Positions 42,658-52,048 of a stretch of DNA of 64,000 nucleotides are shown here, in pieces. The notes beneath the pieces are model-generated. The model made no database searches, had not been told where the DNA came from, and saw nothing but the letters and a program-made list of their open reading frames with translations. Source of the DNA: JBBTDV01 sp038042605 (lineage in GTDB: Bacteria > Bdellovibrionota > UBA1018); contig CAYHPW010000006.1 of NCBI GenBank assembly GCA_964358645.1, forward strand, positions 1-64,000, given 5' to 3'. Position numbers and translations under genes: made by a program. Within the stretch, counting starts at the first letter, position 1, and each line of letters opens with the position of its first letter.

Positions 42658-44007
42658 TCAAGAGGGCTTTCGCTTTGAGCACTTCTTTACCTGTTTGATT
42701 AGCTTGTCTTCGTCGATCGTGAGGACGCGTTGTTTCGAGTACAGCATTTTGCCATCAACCATGGTCCAGCGAAGTTGTGCTGGGGAAGTTGAATACACTA
42801 TTGAGGAAGCATAAGCCTCAGGGTTTCCCGCCGCTGAGGGTGACAGCATGTTTATCGGTGTATTCAGGTCGACAGCTATAATATCAGCTTTTTTGCCAAC
42901 CTCCAGAGATCCTATATCGTCAAACCAGTTTAAGGCCCGAGCCCCTTCACGTGTGGCCATATCCAGCACCTCAAGGGCTTTCATGGACTTTGGTCCGGCG
43001 CTTGGTTTATGTATTAAAGCTGCCATTCTCATTTCATTAAACATGTTGAGGTTGTTATTGCATGGAGCGCCGTCTGCACCCAATGCTACCGTGATTCCGC
43101 GTTTGCGCATTTCAGGAATATGCGCGAGGCCGGAAGCCAGCTTCATATTCGAACTCGGGCAATGGACGATGTTTGTGCCCGTCTTTCTTATGATGTTTTT
43201 TTCATTTGGCTTGAGCCAAATACAGTGAGCAAGTACTAGCTGTGGTGACGTCAATCCGAGTTGGTGAAGGTATTCCACATTTTCGCAATCCACGAGTTTT
43301 TTCACCATCTGTATTTCTTTAAGGTTCTCGCTGGCGTGCGTATGTACCAGTGCACCTTGTTTTTTTGCCAGTGTTGCTATCTCTCTAAGCAGGCGCTCCG
43401 TACATGAAATCACGAAGCGTGGGGCGTACGAGACGCGGATTCGGTCGTTCTCCTTACCGTTCCAGTTTTGATAAAGTTCATATGCTTCTGAAATCGCCTT
43501 GTCCGTGCTTTCACAAAGATAATGTGGCGTTGTGGCTGGGTTGTCCATCAAACACTTGCCTACATTTGCGCGTATTCCGGTCTGTTGAACTGCATTTAGA
43601 ATAGCATCGGTGTGCCGTACGGTGCCCATGTCCAATATGCAGGTTGTTCCAGAAGATAGCAGTTCGTAGATACCGAGCATTGCGCTTACGGATAGTGTTT
43701 TTTCAGTGTGCGCGGCTTCCATTACCCAGATCCGCTTTGACAGCCAGTCAAGCAGCTCCATATCATCCGCCTGATTGCGGAATAGTGTTTGGCAGAGGTG
43801 TACGTGGGCTTGCACAAATCCTGGCATGATAACGAGATTATGAGCATCTATAACATTGTGCTTGTGTCCGCCTTGTTTCGGGTACCCCCTGGTAACGGCG
43901 GTAATCCTTCCATTGGTTATGCGCAGATTGGCGCGAAGGACACTGCGCTTTCTATCTTGCGTTAGTAATGTGCCGTTTATGATCCACGTTTCGCGTGGTT
44001 GTTTCAT
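42658..44007 (-). CDS. mtaD: Amidohydrolase, MTA/SAH deaminase-like
   Basis: Metal-dependent deaminase of the amidohydrolase superfamily, 449 residues. Metal ligands: GFVQAHVHLCQTLF (H-x-H), HTHASE, LAHCIW and ALGADGAPCNN. MELLDWL and the position of the HTHASEN motif match the 5-methylthioadenosine/S-adenosylhomocysteine deaminase group, although 5'-deoxyadenosine or other purine deaminases of the same group are possible. It sits in a nucleoside catabolism cluster next to cytidine deaminase and purine nucleoside phosphorylase, which supports a nucleoside substrate. Confidence 0.83.
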   Translation of the reverse strand: MKQPRETWIINGTLLTQDRKRSVLRANLRITNGRITAVTRGYPKQGGHKHNVIDAHNLVIMPGFVQAHVHLCQTLFRNQADDMELLDWLSKRIWVMEAAHTEKTLSVSAMLGIYELLSSGTTCILDMGTVRHTDAILNAVQQTGIRANVGKCLMDNPATTPHYLCESTDKAISEAYELYQNWNGKENDRIRVSYAPRFVISCTERLLREIATLAKKQGALVHTHASENLKEIQMVKKLVDCENVEYLHQLGLTSPQLVLAHCIWLKPNEKNIIRKTGTNIVHCPSSNMKLASGLAHIPEMRKRGITVALGADGAPCNNNLNMFNEMRMAALIHKPSAGPKSMKALEVLDMATREGARALNWFDDIGSLEVGKKADIIAVDLNTPINMLSPSAAGNPEAYASSIVYSTSPAQLRWTMVDGKMLYSKQRVLTIDEDKLIKQVKKCSKRKPS

Positions 44008-44010
44008 GCA

Positions 44011-44430
44011 TCACCGCTGGCCCTTGCCCAAGTGTGCCGGTGTGAAGGCTGATGGGAAAAGATCCGAAAAAGCCGTGCTTTTGGTTTCTTTGCTAAGATT
44101 AGCAGTATGTATGACCAGTTTTTTATCAGCAAATTCGCTGATTACTTGCCTGCATACCCCGCACGGAGGCCATGGCGGGCTGACGTCAGTGATCACCACG
44201 AGTTCAGTAATTTTGATTTCGCCTTCTTCGCTAACGGCTTTTTGTATGGCAACCCGCTCGGCGCAGACAGTGGCCCCGTATGAAGAGTTTTCAATATTGC
44301 ATCCTGAAAAAATCTTTCCGCTTGAGGTGCGGAGTGCCGCCCCGACTTTATAACCGCTATAAGGGCTGTAGGAGCGCTCTCTTGCTGCTTTTGCTTCGGT
44401 GTAAAGCTCGCGGAACGAGTCGGAACTCAT
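44011..44430 (-). CDS. cdd: Cytidine deaminase
   Basis: Zinc enzyme converting cytidine and deoxycytidine to uridine forms. Short homotetrameric type of 139 residues: SYSPYSGYKVGAAL, GCNIENSSYGATVCAERVA (zinc Cys and catalytic Glu) and PPCGVCRQVISEF (other two zinc cysteines). Start overlaps the PNP stop by 4 bases, and the 3' end lies 3 bases before the deaminase start. Confidence 0.93.
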   Translation of the reverse strand: MSSDSFRELYTEAKAARERSYSPYSGYKVGAALRTSSGKIFSGCNIENSSYGATVCAERVAIQKAVSEEGEIKITELVVITDVSPPWPPCGVCRQVISEFADKKLVIHTANLSKETKSTAFSDLFPSAFTPAHLGKGQR

Positions 44431-45287
44431 GAGGTTAACCCAAGCTGCTGTGGCTTATGCACCAACTTTGGAATCGCGGCATGGAGAAGTCGTGACAGTT
44501 TTTCTGCGCCTATGTGTGAATTTTCCAGTACTTCCTGGTGGGTAAGCTTATGTTTAGCTAGTCCCGCCGCCAGATTGGATATGTAACTTATCCCCGCTAC
44601 TCGCACGCCGAAGTGATTGGCAACTATGCTTTCGGGGACAGTGGACATGCCTACCGCATCCGCTCCTAGCATGCGGTACATGCGTATTTCCGCAGGTGTT
44701 TCGAATGTAGGGCCAAGAAGGCCTGCATAAATTCCCTGGTGTATCTCAAGGCTGAGATCTTTAGCACAAGTGCGCATGATATTCAGGCAATCCTTGCTGT
44801 AAGCCTCTGATAAATCTGGGAACCGCGGTCCCAGCTGTGAGAGGTTAGGGCCCTTAAGCGGGTTATCGCCCATAAGGTTTAGATGGTCCTCAATCAGCAT
44901 CAGGTCACCGGGGCGAAAGCGATTGTTAACGCCACCGGCTGCATTGGTCAGTATAAGAGTTTTTATCCCCAATCCGCAGATTGTGCGTGTTGGGAAGGCG
45001 ACGTCTTCCATGGAATAACCTTCATATAAATGAAAACGCCCCTGCAGAAAAACTGTCGGTACACCTTCGAATAGGCCGATTATCATGGAGCCCGCGTGCC
45101 CCTCGATGGTGGTTCCATGAAAGGACGGAATATCCGTATATGGAATCACCGTACTGTCAGTCATGCAATCAGCAACAGCTCCGAGTCCGGAACCGAGAAT
45201 AACGCCGAGCTCTGGATTCAGCGCGGACCTAGCATGGATCGCATCCACTGCTTCCCTTATTTTTTGGTATACTGTTGGTTGTGCCAT
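44427..45287 (-). CDS. punA: Purine-nucleoside phosphorylase (trimeric, PNP family)
   Basis: Phosphorolyses purine nucleosides and deoxynucleosides to base and (deoxy)ribose 1-phosphate. PNP/MTAP family motifs: GVILGSGLG, GRFHLYEGYS, TNAAGG, and GPTFETPAEIRMYRMLGADAVGMS. GLDPs specific to MTAP are not seen, so ordinary PNP is more likely than MTA phosphorylase. 286 residues. It connects the deaminases to deoB and deoC. Confidence 0.92.
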   Translation of the reverse strand: MAQPTVYQKIREAVDAIHARSALNPELGVILGSGLGAVADCMTDSTVIPYTDIPSFHGTTIEGHAGSMIIGLFEGVPTVFLQGRFHLYEGYSMEDVAFPTRTICGLGIKTLILTNAAGGVNNRFRPGDLMLIEDHLNLMGDNPLKGPNLSQLGPRFPDLSEAYSKDCLNIMRTCAKDLSLEIHQGIYAGLLGPTFETPAEIRMYRMLGADAVGMSTVPESIVANHFGVRVAGISYISNLAAGLAKHKLTHQEVLENSHIGAEKLSRLLHAAIPKLVHKPQQLGLTS

Positions 45288-45306
45288 ATCGGTCTAGGCT
45301 CCGTTT

Positions 45307-46623
45307 TTAGTATTGCTCAAATACCAGTTTAGGTACGGGTTTTCTAGCTCCTGCTATCTCAACTGCAAGATTAAACCTTGATTCCATCTCCGCGTCCAGC
45401 TGTAAACGCGAGTAAACCGTTGCGAGAGGCTCTCCGGCGCTGACCCTCATACCAAGTTTCTTGTGAAAAATTATTCCAACAGAGTGATCAATCTTATCAT
45501 TGGCTTTGGTCCTTCCTCCGCCGAGTGCGACAAGAATTCTTCCTAGTTCTGCTGTGTCCATTTTAGTAATGTATCCACGTTTCCTGGCCTTGATCTCTGA
45601 TGTATTTGGTGTTGTTGGGAGTTTGGCCAAGTTTTCAACTTGATCTATATCCCCGCCTTGACCTTTAACCATAGCCGTGAAGGCGTGCCATGCGCTGCCA
45701 TCATTGAGTTTCGAAACAGCCAGACGTCGCCCTTCGGTTAGGTTACGCGTGATTTTACCTATTTCAAGCATGTGGGCGCATAGCTGGATGGAAAGCTCCT
45801 TCAGGTCTGAAGAACCAAGATCATTGCTTTTTATACCGCGCAAGACTTCCACGGCTTCCTTGACTTCTACGGCGTTTCCTACAGCATAACCTATCGGCTG
45901 GTTCATATTGGTAAGCAGGGCTCTGCACGGCATGCCCATTTTTTTAGCCACTTGAATAAGGGTTTTGGCGAGCTTTCTAGCCTTTTCTAAGGTTTTCATG
46001 AAAGCCCCACTTCCTACCTTTACGTCAAGGACAAGAGCTCCTGTCCCTTCTGCAAGTTTTTTTGACAAGATGGAAGCGGTGATCAGCGGGATACATTCAA
46101 CGGTTCCGGTCACATCGCGCAAGGCATAGAGCTTTCTATCAGCGGGGGCGACTTTCTCGCTTTGCCCGATCATAGCGCAACCTACCTGACCGACTAATTC
46201 TTCAAAACGTGGTCGACTTAGATTTACGTTGAATCCTGAAATTGATTCTAATTTATCCAGGGTGCCGCCGCTGTGGCCCAGGCCGCGGCCCGACATCATC
46301 GGGACTTTCAGTCCGCATGCGGCAGCCAAAGGCGCTAGTATAAGTGAAACCTTGTCCCCGACGCCTCCGGTCGAATGTTTGTCCACTTTGGGGCCTATGA
46401 TTCCGGAAAGATCGTATTTTTCTCCACTTTCAAGCATTGCTTCTGTAAGCCAGACAGTTTCGTCAAAGGACATGCCACGGAAGTAAACCGCCATCAGCAG
46501 TGCGGTTGCCTGATAATCCGCGACGGTGCCGCTAGATAAACCATGTATAAACTCATGAATTTCGGCCCTTGTAAGTTCTTTACCATCCCTTTTTTTTTCT
46601 ATGACCCAAACAGGGTTGAACAT
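45307..46623 (-). CDS. deoA: Thymidine / pyrimidine-nucleoside phosphorylase
   Basis: Cleaves thymidine, deoxyuridine and possibly uridine with phosphate. Signature KHSTGGVGDKVSLILAPL and SGRGLGHSGGTLDKLESI, then ALRDVTGTVECIPLITASI. 438 residues, the usual size. It is encoded between PNP and deoB, so the product feeds the same phosphopentomutase-aldolase route. Confidence 0.95.
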   Translation of the reverse strand: MFNPVWVIEKKRDGKELTRAEIHEFIHGLSSGTVADYQATALLMAVYFRGMSFDETVWLTEAMLESGEKYDLSGIIGPKVDKHSTGGVGDKVSLILAPLAAACGLKVPMMSGRGLGHSGGTLDKLESISGFNVNLSRPRFEELVGQVGCAMIGQSEKVAPADRKLYALRDVTGTVECIPLITASILSKKLAEGTGALVLDVKVGSGAFMKTLEKARKLAKTLIQVAKKMGMPCRALLTNMNQPIGYAVGNAVEVKEAVEVLRGIKSNDLGSSDLKELSIQLCAHMLEIGKITRNLTEGRRLAVSKLNDGSAWHAFTAMVKGQGGDIDQVENLAKLPTTPNTSEIKARKRGYITKMDTAELGRILVALGGGRTKANDKIDHSVGIIFHKKLGMRVSAGEPLATVYSRLQLDAEMESRFNLAVEIAGARKPVPKLVFEQY

Positions 46624-46632
46624 GCCGTCCCC

Positions 46633-47826
46633 CTATATGCCCAATTCAGCAAGAAATGATGTTCCGGCTAAATTATTGCCGGTAGTTGTAAAATTTTTTC
46701 CGAGCAAGGCATTGGCGACCGTTGCACCTATATCTGCGAAGGTGTCGCGCGTTTTAAGATCAATCCAGCCTTTTTTCTGTGCTGGGGAGAATGCCAGAAT
46801 CGGTATATATTCCCTGGTGTGATCGCTTCCATGGAATGTCGGGTCATTGCCATGATCGGAAGTGATTACCAATAAATCACGTTCATGCATCCGCGCCTTG
46901 ATAAGTGGTAATGCCCTGTCAAATTCCTCAAGGGCATTTGCATAGCCGAGAGGGTCGCGTCGGTGGCCGTACAACATGTCAAAATCAATCAGGTTCGCGA
47001 AAACCAATCCTTGGTTTTTTTCTGCTAGAATATTCAAAAGAACGCTTATCCCGTGGGTGTTGCCCTTGGTTTCAATATTCTTGCCGATACCTTCACCGGC
47101 ATAAATGTTTGATATCTTTCCTATGCCTAAAGTGGGGATGTTGCGGTCCTGAAGCATGTTTAGATATGTCTTCATCGTTGGCACAACGGAAAAATCTTTT
47201 CTGTTGTAAGTTCTGGTGAACGGATCTTTTGGCGTGCCAGTTCCAATGAAAGGCCTAGCGATTACACGGCTTATATTAAGTCCATCGCAAATATTCCTTG
47301 CAGATTTGCAAATCGAATATAGATGCTCAAGCCCAAAATCAGTTTCGTGCGCGGCGACTTGCCATACGCTGTCAGCGCTCGTGTAGAGTATGGGTTTTCC
47401 GGTACGGATGTGGTCTAATCCAAGTGCCTTTATGATTTCTGTTCCGCTTGCTGGTTTGTTACAAAGCACACCGGGGAGATTATTTGCATTTATCCAGCTA
47501 GAGACGATGTCTTCAGGGAATCCATCCTTAAAAGTTGCGAAAGGGGTTGATACTTGAATGCCAGCTATTTCCCAGTGGCCGGATGTTGTGTCTTTCCCAG
47601 TGGATTTTTCCGCTGCCCGCCCGGCTGCGCCTTCATTGCCTTTTCTACTGATGCCGTTTATTTCCGTGATCGAACCTATTCCAAGATATTCCATATTGGG
47701 AATCTTCAGAGTTGAAAGATGTCCGAGCGTGTCGGAGCCTTCGTCGCCGTAAGATGCGGCATCTGGCAATGCGCCAGCACCTAGGCCGTCTAAGACAACT
47801 AACAATACGGTATTGAATGGCTCCAT
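46633..47826 (-). CDS. deoB: Phosphopentomutase
   Basis: Converts (deoxy)ribose 1-phosphate to 5-phosphate with two manganese ions. Alkaline-phosphatase-like motifs: LDGLGAGALPDAASYGDEGSDTLGHL, KDTTSGHWEIAG, and the metal-binding SDHGNDPTFHGSDHTREY near the C terminus. 397 residues. It lies between deoA and deoC with gaps of 6-9 bases. Confidence 0.95.
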   Translation of the reverse strand: MEPFNTVLLVVLDGLGAGALPDAASYGDEGSDTLGHLSTLKIPNMEYLGIGSITEINGISRKGNEGAAGRAAEKSTGKDTTSGHWEIAGIQVSTPFATFKDGFPEDIVSSWINANNLPGVLCNKPASGTEIIKALGLDHIRTGKPILYTSADSVWQVAAHETDFGLEHLYSICKSARNICDGLNISRVIARPFIGTGTPKDPFTRTYNRKDFSVVPTMKTYLNMLQDRNIPTLGIGKISNIYAGEGIGKNIETKGNTHGISVLLNILAEKNQGLVFANLIDFDMLYGHRRDPLGYANALEEFDRALPLIKARMHERDLLVITSDHGNDPTFHGSDHTREYIPILAFSPAQKKGWIDLKTRDTFADIGATVANALLGKNFTTTGNNLAGTSFLAELGI

Positions 47827-47832
47827 GTTGGA

Positions 47833-48783
47833 TCAGTAAAGACTTGTTTTGTACGGTTTCTTTGTTTGGGAATTGTTTTGTTTTTTTGATTCGCTTGGCT
47901 GTTTATGCGTTACAATCGCGACACTTGCGGAGGCGCCGATTCTCGATGCGCCTGCGGCCAGCATCTTTGTGGCATCCTCGTAAGTTCGGATCCCGCCGGA
48001 TGCTTTTACGCCCATCTCGGGGCCTACTATTCTTCGCATTAGTGCAACGTCTTCTGATGTGGCGCCACCGGAGCCGAAGCCGGTTGAGGTTTTTACGAAC
48101 GCTGCATTGGCGGCCTTTGCCAGTGCGCAGCCTATTATTTTTTGGTCATCATCAAGGCTTGATGTTTCCAAGATAACTTTTACGGGATAAGGTTTTGAGG
48201 CTTCGACCACTTGTTTTATGTCTTCAAGCACGAGCGTATATTCACGGCTTTTAAGCGCGCCGATATTGATAACCATGTCTATTTCTTGCGCGCCGGCACG
48301 GATAGCTTCGCGTGCTTCGAATGCTTTTGTCGCTGTGGCAGCGGCTCCTAGAGGAAATCCTACAACAGCTATTGGTTTGGTTGATGAACCTTTGAGGAGT
48401 TCAGCGGTTAACCCGATATAAGCTGAATTAACGCAAACGGTTGCGAAGTGATGTTTTTTAGCTTCTTCACATACGCGCTGAATTTCATCACGGGTGGCAT
48501 CGGGCTTAAGCAGCGTGTGATCTATTTTTGCCGCTAGATTCTCATCTCCCTGAAGCAAATGTGGTTGAAAAGGTCCCTCGCCATGATGACCGACCCTATC
48601 GGCGCCTTCGTGGATGAGTTTTTTCCAGCTAGGTTGTTCTTGCCTACCTGAAGCGATCGGCACACCTTTTTGAATGAGTTTTTCCTTAACAGCATCGGCT
48701 ATTTGATCAACTAATGCATTCAGCGAACCGGAATCAGAAATAGAAACACTAGATCTCTCGCCAGCTTTTGGTTGAAACGCCAT
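47833..48783 (-). CDS. deoC: Deoxyribose-phosphate aldolase with N-terminal extension
   Basis: Cleaves deoxyribose 5-phosphate to glyceraldehyde 3-phosphate and acetaldehyde. Catalytic residues: AKIDHTLLKPDATRDEI, the first lysine region VKVILETS, and Schiff-base lysine in VKTSTGFGSGGAT, plus GVKASGGIRT. DeoC is usually 220-260 residues; here about 95 residues precede the barrel. They include an amphipathic helix LNALVDQIADAVKEKLIQKG joined by a linker. ATG 48783 is preferred over the upstream in-frame ATG at 48819. It is the first gene of the deo run. Confidence 0.92.
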   Translation of the reverse strand: MAFQPKAGERSSVSISDSGSLNALVDQIADAVKEKLIQKGVPIASGRQEQPSWKKLIHEGADRVGHHGEGPFQPHLLQGDENLAAKIDHTLLKPDATRDEIQRVCEEAKKHHFATVCVNSAYIGLTAELLKGSSTKPIAVVGFPLGAAATATKAFEAREAIRAGAQEIDMVINIGALKSREYTLVLEDIKQVVEASKPYPVKVILETSSLDDDQKIIGCALAKAANAAFVKTSTGFGSGGATSEDVALMRRIVGPEMGVKASGGIRTYEDATKMLAAGASRIGASASVAIVTHKQPSESKKQNNSQTKKPYKTSLY

Positions 48784-48819
48784 GTCAGCGTAATTCCTAC
48801 TTTTTACTTGAAGTGTCAA

Positions 48820-49199
48820 GTCGGATTCGTTACTTGTTTAAAAACTACTAGGGTGCATAGCGCTCATTAGGTAGAATGAAAGAAGTGGGGAAAGTCCCCA
48901 AAGGGTTATTGGACCCGTTTTGGATTTGCTGGGAGCAGAGGCTTTCGGCGCCGCGCTTGGCGCGCGCCAATCCGGGAAGTTTTTGGGAACCGTAAGCAGT
49001 ATTATGGTTTTAAACAAAGTTTCGGAGCATCAAAGTAGATGCATGTGTCGTTAATAATAACATCTGAGGCTTTATTGGGCAGGCGCCTGTTTGGGCGATT
49101 TGCTTACCGAAATTAATACGCTGGTTTCCCTTACACAAATTAATTGGCTGTTCAGTGGCGGATGGCATTGCCTTTGGCCAGCTTCGAAAGGGAGAATAA
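48820..49199 (+). promoter_or_regulatory. Long structured leader / possible small RNA ahead of the RNase E/G gene
   Basis: 380 bases without a convincing gene. Three hairpins stand out: GGGGA/TCCCC at 48887-48899, GGGT/ACCC at 48903-48916, and a nine-pair GC-rich stem with one bulged C at 48947-48968. Complementary segments at 48904-48907/48988-48991, 48914-48916/48974-48976 and 48922-48926/48969-48973 would nest around the last hairpin as a rod with internal loops. The promoters for deoC (minus strand) and the RNase gene should also be here. E. coli rne mRNA is autoregulated through its structured leader, so the same is possible here. Confidence 0.45.
48947..48968 (+). other. Strong GC-rich hairpin in the RNase E/G leader
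   Basis: GGCGCCGCGC followed by a three-base loop and GCGCGCGCC pairs at nine positions with one bulged C. No T-run follows, so it is not a standard terminator. It is the most stable local element in the leader and could be an RNase-binding or RNA-regulatory hairpin. Confidence 0.5.
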
Positions 49200-51818
49200 A
49201 TGTCTACAGAACTGATTATTAATGCGTCTTTGCCTGAGACGCGCATTGCGCTTCTTGAGAATGGCGAAATTCAAGATATTTTAGTCGAACGCGAAAAAGG
49301 TAAAGGCATAGTAGGAAATATTTATAAAGGCAGAGTGACCCGTGTGCTGCCAGGAATGCAGGCGGCGTTTGTTGATATTGGCCTGGAAAAAGCCGCGTTC
49401 CTCTACGTGGATGACGTGTTTGTTCATCCCGAGATCTGGGAGGAAGAGGAGGGCTCCGCGTCTGGTGCTGAAATCGATGTGGTGACGGCGCCGGTAGAAG
49501 AGCCTTTGCCAGAAGAACCTGTGTCTGAAGTACCTACGCCTGGAGAGCCTACGGTGGCATCGCACGAAGATGGTGACGATGATGATGATGACCGAGGTCC
49601 AGTAGAAATGGGGACTGACCCTTCTGAAAAAAAACCTGATGATGTTGTGATCATCTCACAATCACAAGATGACTCTGGAAGCGTCCAGAATGAGAGTCAA
49701 GATGGTGTTATCGCCGAAACGGTTCAGGCTGATAGTGGATCCGCACCACCAATAACCGCAACGGATGGCATAGTCACCTCACAACACGATCAAAATGGTA
49801 GGCGTAGATCGCGCCGGGGCCGGCGAGGCGGGCGATATCGCAGGAGAACGGGTCGTAGCGACAATGTAGTTAATTATACCAGTTCTAATTCCGAGCAACG
49901 TCAGAGTGGCGATCGTCAGTCTTTTCGTGAGAGTAGGCCACGTGGCGATAGGAGGATGCGGCCGATTGTTTCCAGGCCGGTACGTGGCCAAGTTAATATT
50001 CAAGATCTATTGAGTGAGGGCCAGGAGGTGTTGGTCCAGGTGGCAAAGGATCCGATTGCCGCTAAGGGCGCGCGCCTTACTTGTCACATCAGCCTGCCCG
50101 GGAGACATTTGGTCTGTATGCCGACTATTGATCATGTCGGAGTGTCTAGACGAATTGAGCGGGACGATGAACGTCGCAGGCTTAGGGATTTTGTTGAGCA
50201 TCACCGGCCGAGAAATCTTGGCTTCATAGTAAGGACTGCTAGCGGGAAGCAACAATCAGCCGAAAAGAGACTTAAACAGGATATCGATTATCTAACCAAC
50301 CTTTGGGGTGATCTTCGTGAGAAAGCTGCGTCTGTAACAGCGCCGGCTTTGGTTTATGAGGATCTTAACCCTGTGCTGCGTGCAATAAGAGATTGGGTGA
50401 CGGAAGATATCGACAAGATCATCGTGGATTCCCGCTATCATTATGGTGAAATCCAACAATTTGTTTCGCACTTCATGCCAGCGCTACGACATAAGGTCGA
50501 GCTGTATCACGGTGATATCCCGATTTTTGATGCATACAACATATCTTCAGAACTCTCCCGTGCTTTGGAACAGAAGGTATGGCTCAAATCCGGCGGGTAC
50601 ATCGTCATTGACCAAACTGAAGCCCTTGTAACCATTGATGTTAATACTGGCCGTTATGTAGGGAAGAAGAATCTCGAAGACACCATCCTTAAAACAAATC
50701 TCGAAGCAGTTCAGGAGATTTCTTACCAGCTTAGATTGCGTAATTGCGGCGGTATAATCATCATCGATCTTATAGATATGGAAAAGGAGGAAAATCGCCA
50801 GCGTGTATATCGGGCTCTGGAAGACGCATTAAAGAAGGACAGGGCCAGGCCCACCATTATGAAAATTTCTGATCTCGGTCTTATAGAGATGACGCGCAAG
50901 AGGACGCGCGACACTATTATCAGAACCCTTTGTGAATCTTGCGTTTCGTGCGAAGGGAAGGGTTTTATAAAAAATAGGCTGACTGTGGCGTATGAAATCC
51001 TCCGCCAAATCGAGCGCGAGGGGATAGAGCGGGACATCACGAAAGTTTTGGTTAAAGCTAATCCGGACGTCGTTGATATCCTGGCAATCGATGAACGCGA
51101 TACCCTTGATCAACTCGAGAGAAAGTACCGCAAGCAGATTTTCTTGCAAGCTGTGCTGGATTTTCATCAGGAACAGTTTGAGATCTCTGGTGAGAAACAA
51201 TCCGCTACCGATCGTGGCAAAGAAGAGGTTGTAGAACAAGTGCAATCGCCGGTGCTTCCACCCGCGTCTTCAAAGGTTACTCCTAATCCCGAAGACACCG
51301 CAGCTCGGTCAAGTGATCTGCCGAGTGAAGAGTTAAGTGATCAGAAAACTGATAAGCCAAGTGATAATGATGTTATTAAACCACTGGATGTACTCACGCA
51401 TAAAGGTGAGGAAGGTTCAGACGAAGAGGACCGTCTTGCATTTTTGCGTGCGCAAGCTGCGCAGGATGCCGCTCTAGCTAGGCTAAGGACTTCAAGCGAG
51501 CCAATCAGGAGACCGGGGCAAGTAGGCGGATCTACTAGACCAGGAGGGGGATCAGCCGGGGATGGCGGACCAAGAGCCGGAAGAAACAGTCGCAGAGGGA
51601 GGTATGGCAGCGGGAAGTTCAGGAGGGGTGGCGGTAGCAGGCATCACCCTAGAGTTAGGGTGGGGCCACGTATGGAGCCACCGGCGGCGGGTGAGTCTCC
51701 TGTTAAGATAGTTGTTCCAGCGCCTGAGGCTGCTGCTAGCGCAGTAAGCGACGAGAGCAAGAAAAATGACAACTCAGGAGGCACACCAGCGGGTGATTCG
51801 ACACAGCCCCCAGTGTAG
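49200..51818 (+). CDS. rng: RNase E/G family endoribonuclease with large S1 insertion
   Basis: Endonuclease that processes rRNA and decays mRNA from 5' monophosphate ends. Start is ATG 49200 with GGGAG upstream. The S1 domain begins GNIYKGRVTRVLPGMQAAFVDIGLEKAAFLYVDD and is interrupted by about 180 residues of acidic, Ser/Thr and Arg-rich low-complexity sequence (about 85-265). The S1 second half, RGQVNIQDLLSEG, then resumes. The DNase I-like catalytic part has IDVNTGRYVG (D480) and IIIDLIDMEK (D523, D526); the Zn-link is CESCVSC. The C-terminal ~170 residues are disordered and Arg/Gly-rich, as in RNase E degradosome scaffolds. 872 residues; RNase E versus G cannot be fixed. Confidence 0.92.
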   Translation: MSTELIINASLPETRIALLENGEIQDILVEREKGKGIVGNIYKGRVTRVLPGMQAAFVDIGLEKAAFLYVDDVFVHPEIWEEEEGSASGAEIDVVTAPVEEPLPEEPVSEVPTPGEPTVASHEDGDDDDDDRGPVEMGTDPSEKKPDDVVIISQSQDDSGSVQNESQDGVIAETVQADSGSAPPITATDGIVTSQHDQNGRRRSRRGRRGGRYRRRTGRSDNVVNYTSSNSEQRQSGDRQSFRESRPRGDRRMRPIVSRPVRGQVNIQDLLSEGQEVLVQVAKDPIAAKGARLTCHISLPGRHLVCMPTIDHVGVSRRIERDDERRRLRDFVEHHRPRNLGFIVRTASGKQQSAEKRLKQDIDYLTNLWGDLREKAASVTAPALVYEDLNPVLRAIRDWVTEDIDKIIVDSRYHYGEIQQFVSHFMPALRHKVELYHGDIPIFDAYNISSELSRALEQKVWLKSGGYIVIDQTEALVTIDVNTGRYVGKKNLEDTILKTNLEAVQEISYQLRLRNCGGIIIIDLIDMEKEENRQRVYRALEDALKKDRARPTIMKISDLGLIEMTRKRTRDTIIRTLCESCVSCEGKGFIKNRLTVAYEILRQIEREGIERDITKVLVKANPDVVDILAIDERDTLDQLERKYRKQIFLQAVLDFHQEQFEISGEKQSATDRGKEEVVEQVQSPVLPPASSKVTPNPEDTAARSSDLPSEELSDQKTDKPSDNDVIKPLDVLTHKGEEGSDEEDRLAFLRAQAAQDAALARLRTSSEPIRRPGQVGGSTRPGGGSAGDGGPRAGRNSRRGRYGSGKFRRGGGSRHHPRVRVGPRMEPPAAGESPVKIVVPAPEAAASAVSDESKKNDNSGGTPAGDSTQPPV

Positions 51819-52048
51819 GCTAGTGAGATGAGTTATTGGGTTCAAGAATTTGATTTTTAACTAGCTTTTCGAAGTCGCCTACTTATACGTTTACCTTTCG
51901 GCGGAATTATTTATCGTAGCCATTTTTATAATAACTTTGTTTGATTGTAATTGTGAAGTGGGCAACTTTTGTGCCGCTTGCAGTTCCTTACTCTTCTGAA
52001 AACCGGAAGCCAGCTTTTTTGACTTTGATCAGTAGATTGAGCAAGCCG
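51819..52048. other. Gene-free gap between the RNase gene and the convergent small ORF
   Basis: About 230 AT-rich bases between two 3' ends. It should contain transcription stops for both strands, but no clear GC-rich stem followed by a T-run was found. No RNA gene is recognised. Confidence 0.5.

Noticed and set aside
48887..48899. GGGGAAAGTCCCC resembles the GAGGAAAGTCC start of RNase P RNA P4
   Set aside because: The matching 3' conserved block (ACAGAA) and the rest of the expected folding are absent in the next 350 bases.
49010..49246. 78-codon minus-strand frame before the RNase gene
   Set aside because: No ribosome site, overlaps the RNase start, and the region looks like a leader.
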